64,000 bases of DNA from JAGPCK01 sp964535575 (GTDB lineage: Bacteria; Bacteroidota; Bacteroidia; UKL13-3): assembly GCA_964535575.1 (NCBI GenBank), contig CAZHTC010000004.1, positions 186,001 to 250,000 on the forward strand, read 5' to 3'. The notes under the pieces were generated by a model. It saw only the letters and a program-made list of their open reading frames with translations, had not been told where the DNA came from and did not search any database. Shown one piece after another: positions 44,788-54,000 of the stretch. A program made the position numbers and the translations under genes. Positions within the stretch are counted from its first letter, which is position 1. Each line of letters opens with the position of its first letter.

Positions 44788-45737
44788 AAACTCTGGGCAT
44801 AATAGGATGCGGAACGGTGGCTACCAATTACTACCTGCGTGTAGTAACAAAACATTTTAACTACAAATCAATTCTTGTTTATGATAAGGAAACTTCCCGA
44901 AGCCGGGATGCTTCTCAGAAATTTACTGTTACTCCTGCAAGTCTGAAGGACTTAATACAAAACTGTGAAGATATTATTATCTGCACTCCTCCGCACACAC
45001 ATTTTGAGTTGTTAAAAAGTACCATTTTGTCTGGCAAAACTATTCTTTGCGAAAAACCTTTTCTGCTAAAATCCTCCGAAGCCATTGCAATTATAACTCT
45101 GGCCCAAGTAAATGATTGTACTGTTTTCGCAGGGCATTTGCGCAGGTTTTTTCCGCAGGTAAAACTTGCAAAAAAAATAGTTGCCCATAATATTCTTGGC
45201 GCCATAAAAAGAGTAGATATATATGAAGGCTCCCGATTCAGCTATAAAAGTATGTCTGACTATTTGGTAAAAGAACCGATGGGTGGAGTGTTGCCAGATA
45301 CAGGTTCACACGCATTAGATACCATGCTTTATATTTCGGGACTACAGGTTCCTGAAAAAATTAAACTTGTGAAAACAAAAACGGATAAACCGGAACCTTC
45401 GCATGAATTTTCGGCTGATTTCGAACTTTTGAACGATATTCCGGTTCATATCTCATTAAGCAGAATAAAGGCGTTGGCAAACAAAATAACGATAACGGGT
45501 GAACAGGCCACACTCGATATTCCGTTGGGTATTGCATCGTATTTGCGCCTGAAAAAACATCCTGAAGGGGAAATAAGTGTTTTACAAGTGGAAGACCCGG
45601 AGGCCGGAGATATTTTTGAAGCCTTTAGATTGCAGATAAAAAGTGTTTTCGAACAAAAGAACACAGAGCTGCTTGGTGCTCAAAATTTTCTTCCACTCAC
45701 CAGCCTTTTGGAACAACTTTATCGGCCATTGAAATGA
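44784..45737 (+). CDS. Gfo/Idh/MocA family oxidoreductase
   Basis: A 317-residue NAD(P)-dependent sugar oxidoreductase, recognised by the Rossmann start GIIGCGTVATNYY and the EKPFLLKSSEA segment with the conserved Glu-Lys-Pro. The conserved catalytic His is probably in DTGSHALDTMLYISG. Members in polysaccharide loci reduce or oxidise nucleotide sugars. The start is GTG, overlapping the previous stop (GTGA). The last bases overlap the epimerase gene (ATGA). Confidence 0.87.
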   Translation: MKTLGIIGCGTVATNYYLRVVTKHFNYKSILVYDKETSRSRDASQKFTVTPASLKDLIQNCEDIIICTPPHTHFELLKSTILSGKTILCEKPFLLKSSEAIAIITLAQVNDCTVFAGHLRRFFPQVKLAKKIVAHNILGAIKRVDIYEGSRFSYKSMSDYLVKEPMGGVLPDTGSHALDTMLYISGLQVPEKIKLVKTKTDKPEPSHEFSADFELLNDIPVHISLSRIKALANKITITGEQATLDIPLGIASYLRLKKHPEGEISVLQVEDPEAGDIFEAFRLQIKSVFEQKNTELLGAQNFLPLTSLLEQLYRPLK

Positions 45738-46780
45738 AAAAAGTAGTTGTTACAGGCGCAGCAGGATATATCGGGCAACACCTGATACCGGTTTTAATGA
45801 ATAACAGTTACCTGCCACTTGCCGTAACAAGAAAAAACGGATCGATGCTACTACATCGTTTCGGTATTGAAGTAAAAGAGAAAGAACAACTCACTCCTGA
45901 AGACAAGGCCGATTTGGTGATAAATCTCGCCTACGCACCGAGTCCGAATGTAAAAGTGAATGCAGCACAAAACGATGAGATAATTGATATCATTCAAAAG
46001 GTAACTCACTCCAAAAGCAAAATCATACATCTAAGCTCAATGGCTGTTTTTGGGTATATTCCGGATAGCGAACAAGCACCTCTGTCATTAAATATCCGGA
46101 ATGATTTCAGTTATGTTGCGTCTAAACTGCAAATTGAACATCTTCTCTTATCAAACTTCGCAGGCAATGAAATTCATATGGTAAGAGCCGGCAATGTATG
46201 GGGACCGGGTTCTGGCTGGGCTAATACGATGGCTCAGGTTTTGTTTTATCAGTTTCCTGTTCTGCACACAAATAAAACCTTTTCAAATACAACCGACATC
46301 GGGAATTTATGTGACTATATTCTTTTTCTGTGTCAGAATGGAAGCAGTCAGTTTTTTCATCATGTGGCCGAAAATTATTTCATTTCCTGGGAAGAATTAT
46401 TGAACCCAATGGCGAGCCTGATGCAGGTGCAAATGCAACCATTGAATAATATACCTCACTACCCCACAACTAAATCTGATGAACTGAAACATATGCTAAA
46501 ATTAAATCCCGTAACCTCACTCAGGTTAGCTGCACGCTCCCGGTTTTATAGTAAATATGCACAGGGAATTATTGAGAATATTCCTTCGGCCTTTAAGCAA
46601 TTGCTGCAACAAAAAGCAGCACCTGAAAATCCGGTTACACCCTTAGCCAAGTGGTTACTTTCCTGTGAAGTTCCTTTTATTCATAAGGCAGATAAGAGAT
46701 GGCTTCCTCCTGTTTCTGCGCAACAATCCTTTGATGAAATGAACGGGTGGTTAGAGGAAAGCGGTTATGTAATAAGGTAA
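45734..46780 (+). CDS. NAD-dependent epimerase/dehydratase
   Basis: A 348-residue extended short-chain dehydrogenase/reductase, starting VVVTGAAGYIGQHL (the TGxxGxxG motif). The active-site Y-x-x-x-K is in SYVASKLQIEH and the catalytic Ser in HLSSMAVFG. It should interconvert nucleotide sugars or act on a glycan precursor. It is the last gene of the long plus-strand unit beginning at 36947 and converges on the flippase gene with a 16-bp gap that holds no terminator. Confidence 0.88.
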   Translation: MKKVVVTGAAGYIGQHLIPVLMNNSYLPLAVTRKNGSMLLHRFGIEVKEKEQLTPEDKADLVINLAYAPSPNVKVNAAQNDEIIDIIQKVTHSKSKIIHLSSMAVFGYIPDSEQAPLSLNIRNDFSYVASKLQIEHLLLSNFAGNEIHMVRAGNVWGPGSGWANTMAQVLFYQFPVLHTNKTFSNTTDIGNLCDYILFLCQNGSSQFFHHVAENYFISWEELLNPMASLMQVQMQPLNNIPHYPTTKSDELKHMLKLNPVTSLRLAARSRFYSKYAQGIIENIPSAFKQLLQQKAAPENPVTPLAKWLLSCEVPFIHKADKRWLPPVSAQQSFDEMNGWLEESGYVIR

Positions 46781-46796
46781 TGGATATACCCTTGCG

Positions 46797-48251
46797 TTAA
46801 GTCTTACTGAGTTTTAAAAAATCAGTCACTTGTGTTTTTAGTAGTTTCACTTCTTCGGGTGTAACTACCCGAAACATTGCAAGCAATAAGAGGTAAGTAA
46901 TAAAACTGCCCAACCCAAATAGTGATACCTGAAACCAACCTGAAGGTTTTAAAAAAAAGGAGGTCCCAATTAAAACTGCCGATATAAGGAATGACATACC
47001 CATAGCGTAAAAAGGGAATTTCAGATTCAATCGTACTATTGAATAAATCAATCCCAAAACAACAGTTGCAGCCAAGGCAACAGAACGTGCCATTGCTATT
47101 GATTCTATATCTGGATAAAAACGGACAGCAAACAACACCAGTCCAATTAAAATAAGGGCAGCAATACTATCCTGAGTTAAGAGAAATCTTGCTTTTCCTG
47201 CTGCTACATGATAGCTCATCACCACATAACTGCAAACACCAAGAAAAACACCGGGCAACAAAATTTTTATCAGCGATACACATGCAATATATTCTTTCGG
47301 ATAAAAAAACAACAGAATCTGGTCAGTAAAAACCCATAAAAAAACTGAAGTAAAAACAGTAAAAATCCAGATAAACCTGAACATGGTGGTAAACATATCT
47401 GAAGGGTTTGATTGCAGATTAAAATGACGTGCAAAATAGGTGGTAAAAGTACCCGTGAGTAACCTGAATGGCTCGGTAGCCAGAGAAATAACCGAAAACG
47501 CAACAGCATAAAGCGCAATGGATGTTTGGCTCAACTCCTGTTTGATAAAATAATATTCACAACGCTGCCATAACAGAGAAGCCAGCACGGCAGAAACAGC
47601 AAAATAGGCCGTAGTACGGACAATCAGTTTTTGATCCAGCTCGTCAGAAAAATTCAAATCAACATTTGCCTGCCTGTATTTTATTTGTTTAACAAAATAA
47701 AAAATTAAAAAGCCAAAACTAACCGTATGAAGCCAGAATAAACAAAAAATAAACCCGTTTAAGCCAAAGACAGGAATGAAAAGGCCTCCTATTACCAGTG
47801 TACTTGCTGAAGCTGCACCCTGCACAAGAAAAACCCGTTTGTATAGCAACAAACTTTGCATCCATGATACTAAAAAATAATTAAGCATGTGAATTCCTAC
47901 CAATGCGATGGTTACAGCCAGATAACTGTCATCAATACCCGTGATAACTACGGTAAGCATAAAGGCAAGCACCAATGCCAAAGCAAGCATCCGAAACGAA
48001 TGAATAAGTAATTGATTAAATTTTTTATTCCCATTTGGACCGGGAACAAATCTATTTAAAAGCGAAGGAATACCCATATTCGCTATCATCCAGATAAATG
48101 TTGCATTCCAGTTTATAAACTGTGCCGTTCCAAACTCGGACGTAGATAAAAACCGTGAAGCGTACAGCCCAAGCAGAAAAGAGGAGAGAATCAGAAATAC
48201 CCTGTTCAGAAAATTAAAAAAAGTGCTCGAAAGCAATCCTTCCTGCTGCAT
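46797..48251 (-). CDS. Wzx-type polysaccharide flippase
   Basis: A membrane protein with 12 or more helices of the MATE-like polysaccharide export family (RfbX/Wzx). The first helix FLNRVFLILSSFLLGLYASR is followed by FGTAQF, a familiar family start. It moves lipid-linked oligosaccharide units across the inner membrane. The start is placed at the ATG at 48251 (484 residues); the frame remains open to 48287. It is transcribed opposite to the flanking glycosyltransferases. Confidence 0.87.
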   Translation of the reverse strand: MQQEGLLSSTFFNFLNRVFLILSSFLLGLYASRFLSTSEFGTAQFINWNATFIWMIANMGIPSLLNRFVPGPNGNKKFNQLLIHSFRMLALALVLAFMLTVVITGIDDSYLAVTIALVGIHMLNYFLVSWMQSLLLYKRVFLVQGAASASTLVIGGLFIPVFGLNGFIFCLFWLHTVSFGFLIFYFVKQIKYRQANVDLNFSDELDQKLIVRTTAYFAVSAVLASLLWQRCEYYFIKQELSQTSIALYAVAFSVISLATEPFRLLTGTFTTYFARHFNLQSNPSDMFTTMFRFIWIFTVFTSVFLWVFTDQILLFFYPKEYIACVSLIKILLPGVFLGVCSYVVMSYHVAAGKARFLLTQDSIAALILIGLVLFAVRFYPDIESIAMARSVALAATVVLGLIYSIVRLNLKFPFYAMGMSFLISAVLIGTSFFLKPSGWFQVSLFGLGSFITYLLLLAMFRVVTPEEVKLLKTQVTDFLKLSKT

Positions 48252-48332
48252 GATGTTAAAAATACCGCAATGACTACCAAAAAACAATCAAATATGTGCA
48301 GGGTAGCTTCAACGTTTTCACATTTAAACGCT

Positions 48333-48340
48333 TATTTTTG
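48333..48340 (+). promoter_or_regulatory. Candidate -7 box before the GT2 pair
   Basis: TATTTTTG (TAnnTTTG) ends 5 bases before the ATG at 48346, again implying a leaderless start. No clear -33 element. Confidence 0.35.
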
Positions 48341-48345
48341 TTTCC

Positions 48346-49155
48346 ATGAGTGCTTTGGTCAGCATTATTGTGCCCTGTTACAACAGTTCAGCGTATATTT
48401 CAGCTTGCCTCGACTCGGTGGTAAAACAAACCTATACAAACTGGGAGTGCATTATAATTGACGATGGCTCTACCGATGATACACGTGACCTGATTAAACC
48501 TTATCTTGAAGATTCCCGTTTCTTTTATATCTATCAACCCAATTCCGGACTTTCAGCAGCCAGAAACAAGGCTCTGAAACATGCAAAAGGCAATTATGTG
48601 CAGTTGCTTGACTCGGATGACTTGTTATTTGACCAAAAACTAAGCAAACAACTTGAATCGATTCAGAAATATAACGGAAAAGTAATTTCCATCTGTGATT
48701 TTACCTACAGCAATGAAAACAAAAAAAAATTCAACCAATTTTTAACCGGTAATTATTTAAGAGAGTTTATCCTGAGAGTCAGCATCCCTCCTGTTTGTTT
48801 TTTATTCAGCCGTAATTGTTTTGATGAATTAACATATAATACCGAACTGCATACACACGAAGACTGGGAACTGATGATTAGGTTGCTTCAGAATAAACCT
48901 GAAATTGTTATTTGTAATCAAATACTGGCATGTTACCGGATACACCCTGCTTCTATGACTAATACCCGAAATATGAAAGAAGGGCTTGACCAGGTAATCA
49001 GGTTAAGAATGCCTGATTTCAAAAAATATTCCCCCGAATACGCCCTGATGAAAATACGTAAAAGGCTTAATCACTGGCATCATCCAACTTATAAGTTTCC
49101 TCAATCGTTATTGCATTCGCTGGTGCTAAAATATGCTGTATGGAGATACCTGTAA
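48346..49155 (+). CDS. GT2 glycosyltransferase
   Basis: A 269-residue GT-A enzyme: VSIIVPCYNSSAYISACL at the start, IIDDGSTDDTRD, the metal-binding DSDD (QLLDSDDLLFD), and the ED motif in THEDWELMIR. No membrane helix is present. It works on an unknown sugar acceptor in the glycan pathway. It overlaps the next GT2 gene by 16 bp. Confidence 0.92.
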   Translation: MSALVSIIVPCYNSSAYISACLDSVVKQTYTNWECIIIDDGSTDDTRDLIKPYLEDSRFFYIYQPNSGLSAARNKALKHAKGNYVQLLDSDDLLFDQKLSKQLESIQKYNGKVISICDFTYSNENKKKFNQFLTGNYLREFILRVSIPPVCFLFSRNCFDELTYNTELHTHEDWELMIRLLQNKPEIVICNQILACYRIHPASMTNTRNMKEGLDQVIRLRMPDFKKYSPEYALMKIRKRLNHWHHPTYKFPQSLLHSLVLKYAVWRYL

Positions 49156-50012
49156 TAATTGTTACGTATAATTCATCGGCCACTATTAAAGCGTGTATTG
49201 AATCGGTTTATGCACAGAGATCACCCTTTTCATTTAAAATATGGATTGTAGATAATGCCTCGTCAGACAGAACACCCGAATTAGTTAAGTATCATTATCC
49301 CGAAATCACCCTTACAGAAAACACCGAAAATACCGGATTTGCAACTGCGGCAAATCAGGTATTAAATAACATAAACAGCGACTATGCGATTCTTTTAAAT
49401 CCTGATGTGTTGGTTGAGCCAAATACATTCAGCCTATGCATTGATGCCTTAATTGATGACAAACAAACGGGGTGTTGCGGGGGGATAATTCACAATGAAA
49501 TCTATATGCCCCTTTCACCTGCAATAGGACGTATATTCTTTGAACAGTTTTTTATTCATAAAATATTTCCTAAAAGTTATTACCGGCTTTATTTCACCCC
49601 ACAGGTAGAAATAGCTGAAAAAACTGTTCCAGTTGAAACAGATTATACCGATGGTTGCTTCATGTGCCTCAACATGGATGCCGTTAGAAAGATTGGATTA
49701 TTTGACCAAGATTTCTTTTTGTATCTGGAGGAAACCGAACTATGCCACCGAATGAAATCAGCGGGATTAAAATGTGTAATACACCCAAAGGCAAGAATTA
49801 TACATGAGCGCGGAAGTTCTATAAAAAAACTTCCGTTAAATATGATTACCGCCATTCACCGTAAGAGCCTGTTGCTTTATTTTAAAAAGACAAAGCCATT
49901 TATTTACAGGGTATGTTGCCGGGCTATGTTAATTGGTGGCGATCTTCTCCGCTCATTTTATAGAAATCCTTTGCTCACAGCAAAGCTGATGTGGCTTAAT
50001 TTAACAGCTTAG
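49140..50012 (+). CDS. GT2 glycosyltransferase, rhamnosyltransferase-like
   Basis: A 290-residue GT-A enzyme starting IPVIIVTYNSSATIKACI, with the nucleotide-site WIVDNASSDRTPEL, the ILLNPD DxD equivalent, and CFMCLNMDAVRKIGLFDQ followed by LEETELCHRM. This pattern is usual for rhamnosyltransferase-like proteins of O-antigen loci. Its end overlaps the convergent gene at 50009 by 4 bp. Confidence 0.92.
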   Translation: MEIPVIIVTYNSSATIKACIESVYAQRSPFSFKIWIVDNASSDRTPELVKYHYPEITLTENTENTGFATAANQVLNNINSDYAILLNPDVLVEPNTFSLCIDALIDDKQTGCCGGIIHNEIYMPLSPAIGRIFFEQFFIHKIFPKSYYRLYFTPQVEIAEKTVPVETDYTDGCFMCLNMDAVRKIGLFDQDFFLYLEETELCHRMKSAGLKCVIHPKARIIHERGSSIKKLPLNMITAIHRKSLLLYFKKTKPFIYRVCCRAMLIGGDLLRSFYRNPLLTAKLMWLNLTA

Positions 50013-51004
50013 TTATGTTTTATATTTAAAAAATCGGTTACCGGTTTTAGCCACACAGTAGTATTTTTTTCATCATAGCGCTCCATAAAGTCTGTATTTA
50101 ATTCAGGCTCTTTATTGGTAAGCACAAAACTAATGATCTCGTCTGCAGAATTTGCCATTAAACTTCCCGACTCGCGAACCAAATCTCCCAGACCTCCCGC
50201 ATTATTTGCGATTAAATAAGTCCCAACCAAAATACTTTCATGTGCTACACGGTTCCAGCCTTCATTAATTCCGGTAAAACAAATGGTATATTGTGACTGA
50301 GCCATTCGTTCGAGATATTCCCCGTGACTCATGCATTTTATTTCATATGAATCAAATTTGCCTTCCTCTGTTATATCAAGTGCCGAAAAATAGCATTGAA
50401 ATCCTGCATCGGTTAATTTTTTAGCTACATCAAAAATATCCTGATGTAGCTTGGATGAAAACTGCCCCAGATAAATCCTATTCATCTTTTGCACACCCCG
50501 GTATTGTATATAATTCCGAATTGATAATAATGTTGGGTACATGAATACCGAATTTTTTTCTTTTAATAACCGGATGAAATGCTCCTTCCAGCTTGAAGAT
50601 ACCGAAATGAGTGCCACATTTGAAAATTTCACTTTACTCAAAACCCACAGAAGTATTTTGAAATAAGCACGACCTGTAAAACTTGTAATTTCCCGTTCGT
50701 CATAATGATGCACAGGAATAAGAATTTTATGGTTTGGAGTGAATAAATTCCTTAGTATGGCTGGCAATGCCACTCGCCAACCAACAATATTTATATGGGC
50801 ATTGGAACGAATAAAACCGTGCCATAACAACTTAAGATGAGCTACTCCTTTATAAAACCGGGGTTCTCTTTTTGTTTGTGAGTTTACCGTCCAGCCTTTT
50901 GAATTATAAAAATCTGAAAGTGCTTTGAGAAGGGATTGCTCATGCCGGTATCCGCCTGTTTCAACTAGTCCACTTGATATATGTGAAATGATCATTTCAG
51001 GCAT
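50009..51004 (-). CDS. Probable GT-B glycosyltransferase
   Basis: A 331-residue protein with two Rossmann-like halves. The N-terminal half holds HISSGLVETGGYRHEQSL and a middle VISVSSSWKEHF-like segment. The C-terminal half carries FTGINEGWNRVAHESILVG and NNAGGLGDLV, the shape of a donor-binding site. It does not match a common family clearly. It starts 1 bp after the PorU2-like stop (TAATG arrangement), so coupling with that gene is likely. Confidence 0.72.
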   Translation of the reverse strand: MPEMIISHISSGLVETGGYRHEQSLLKALSDFYNSKGWTVNSQTKREPRFYKGVAHLKLLWHGFIRSNAHINIVGWRVALPAILRNLFTPNHKILIPVHHYDEREITSFTGRAYFKILLWVLSKVKFSNVALISVSSSWKEHFIRLLKEKNSVFMYPTLLSIRNYIQYRGVQKMNRIYLGQFSSKLHQDIFDVAKKLTDAGFQCYFSALDITEEGKFDSYEIKCMSHGEYLERMAQSQYTICFTGINEGWNRVAHESILVGTYLIANNAGGLGDLVRESGSLMANSADEIISFVLTNKEPELNTDFMERYDEKNTTVWLKPVTDFLNIKHN

Positions 51005-54000
51005 TACCTCATAAGGTAAATCTTACCCGTATTATTTGAAAAATACTTATCTAACTCGGAAGACCTATGCTTAATGGCTACTCCGTTGGACCGCACCTGT
51101 ACCTGATAAAGATATACTCCGTTTGCCAACCGGTCACCATATTGATCGGTTCCATCCCAAACAAATTGAGAAGTATTATTTCCTATATGAACGGGGCCAA
51201 ACTCTGCTGCAGAAATTTCGCGCACTACCTTTCCGGTTACTGTCATTATTTTCACCAGAATCTGATCGGGAGCTTGGGCACCCGTTACAGTAAAAACGAA
51301 GCGCATGCTGTTGGTACAAGGATTAGGATAAGGAATAAAATGGGTAATGGCAGACTCATTAATGACATTAAATGAAATAACATACGGTTTATTTCCTGAA
51401 CGATTCCCGCTTCGGTCTTTCGATACCACTTTAAGCGTATAAAGTCCGTCAGCTAATGAAACGGGGCTGTAAATAATTTTACTTTCATTCCCCGAAACAC
51501 CTGCGCTTATAAATTGTATTTGAGGTGAGGTAAACGGAATATATTCAAAATCCGTACTACCCGGTCGCTTTAAAAATAATTCAGCTCCGCTGGTATCGGT
51601 AAGTTTTAAATATTTATTCTCATCTTTTATCACCACGGTTATTTGCGGACTTGGAGAAACAATATCGCCATTCATTATTCTTATGCCGTCAAAATAAACA
51701 TTAAGCAAGGGGTTTACTTTATCCGTTTTCACAAGGTATGGGATAACTATTAAATTATTCGCCAGATTTTGCTCCGGCTGTTCCATATCTTTATTCACCT
51801 GAATCGAAAGTAAGTTGGCCCCGGATAAACCGAGCGTAGCTAATTTTTCAGATATAACTAATGTATCAAAAGAGGCAATAGGCTGATATAGTTTAGCCAG
51901 CGTAATCTTTTCGGTACGATTTGCATCAATTACTGAGTACCTTACATAAACCGAATCAAATGGAATTGAAGTAATATTTTGAAATGCATAACTAACCTGA
52001 ATACTGTCGCCTTCTTCAATTCCCGATTTATAAAAGCTATAGAGGGCTTTTGCATTTATAAATCCTTCGGGTGGCGGCTGATACAATACCTGCCAGTAAT
52101 CTAAATGCAGAGGTGAACGAAATACCTTATCATAAGTGTATAAACGTAATTTCAGAAACGGAAACTGACTGGCAGGTATAGTTGAGAGATCAATAGAATC
52201 CGGGCGAATTTGAGAATAATAGACGGAGTCTTCCCCATTCTCTGTGATAACAATGATATCTACCACAAACGAATCACTTTGTATTGTTTCATTATTACTT
52301 GTTTTAATAAATGCTTTATTCCACGATACAGAAGGGCCAATGAGAGGTGAAACAAGAGAACCCTCAAACCAGTTATAAGTAAGAAGCTTTCGAACATCCG
52401 CTATGATGGTATCACTTTGATTTTGTGCACCGGTAGTACCAAAATACGGGTTATAAATATACTTTTCTGTTGCCTGACCGATAGGCAGTCCTTTTTCTCC
52501 AATAATTACGAATGACATACTATCATTGGTAAGATTGCGAATTTGCCCGGAGCCGATTTTTTCAAATGCCTTGTAGAAATTTTCATCCCAGCCAGAAGGC
52601 ATTGAATTGTACCTAGTAAAAAACACAGCATAAACTTTATCATCAAGTGTGTCAATAAAATCTATCAATGCCTGCCGTCCGGAAGCCAATTGAGTTTGAA
52701 AAGTATAGTAATTTATTCGGGCAGGGTAAAGCGCTCCCGAATTATTATAACTAATTACATACTGACAGTTATATGGGTACTTGCTTTCAAGGTCATAATT
52801 CAGTGTTTTTTTATCAAATACCATTCCTACAATACCATCAAACATACAATTACCTACAAACGGAGTAAGCGGCTGCGAAGTGGATAATTTTATTCCAAGC
52901 CCGCCATGGCGCCAACGAGCTGTACTTAAACTTATCTCTTCCCCGGTTAAGGTGAAATTAAATTCTCTTGTTATTGTATCCGGAATCAGGGTAGTAAAAC
53001 TTCCAGCTTTATACTGATTAAAATTACTTTGCGACCATCCGGTTGAACCTTTCTTTATGTACACGAAAGATGAATTGTTCCAATTCCCTCCTTCATTGGC
53101 CGGTTTCTTTAATCTGGCTCGCCAAAAATATACCATACTGTCATTTGAGGCAATGGATAGATTCCATTGAGCCAGAGCACCAGCACTTTTTAAAATTCCG
53201 GAATTCTGATAAAATGGAGAAAAAGGATTGAAATCAGGTGAAGTATCAATTTCCATTTCAAAATCTTCTGCGTCACTAAACAAATTCTGCCCCTGGGCAG
53301 TGAGGGTAATATTGGTAGCATTTACAATAGAATACTGAAGTGGGGAAAGGAGATAAAGCGAATTGCCGGGAACAAAAACAGTGACTGAAGCGGAATTATT
53401 GGCTTTGCTGTATTCGTTAATAGAATCAAATGGATCAATCTGAAAATCGAATTGATTAAACCCGGTAGTTGCAATATCTTTTGACTTTATATAGAACGAA
53501 ACGGTATCAAGATAGTTAATTCCTCCTGTTTTTGTAAAGGTATAGAATTGTTTAGCCCCACCGGGAAGTGTTCGGGTAATCCTAAATTGTAAATCATTAC
53601 CTGTAGCCTTTGCTTTATTTTTTACAATGGCAGCAATGGCAAAAGAGTCGGAAACTGCAGAAAAATCAGAAGGAGTGAAAAACACATCCTGGTTTGTTAT
53701 TTCATAATCAGATAAACTAGGAGTATACAAATGTATGGCGGGATCACCAAGTAAAATCATCTGAGCACTATGTGATTTGCTCTCTTCATTGCCATTTATT
53801 TGTGAGTAGCGAATAGCCTGTTGCATACATTCTCCCACTGAAGCTCCATAGTTTGTTAAAAAAATATTTCGATAAAAACCGGTAATCTGGGCATCAAGAA
53901 AACTTACTTTGGATGTATTAGAATGAGCTATCCATGAAATTGCTCCGGCATTTGCTGTATTTAGATAAGTTGCTCCATTAATTCCTACTCCAGCACTACC

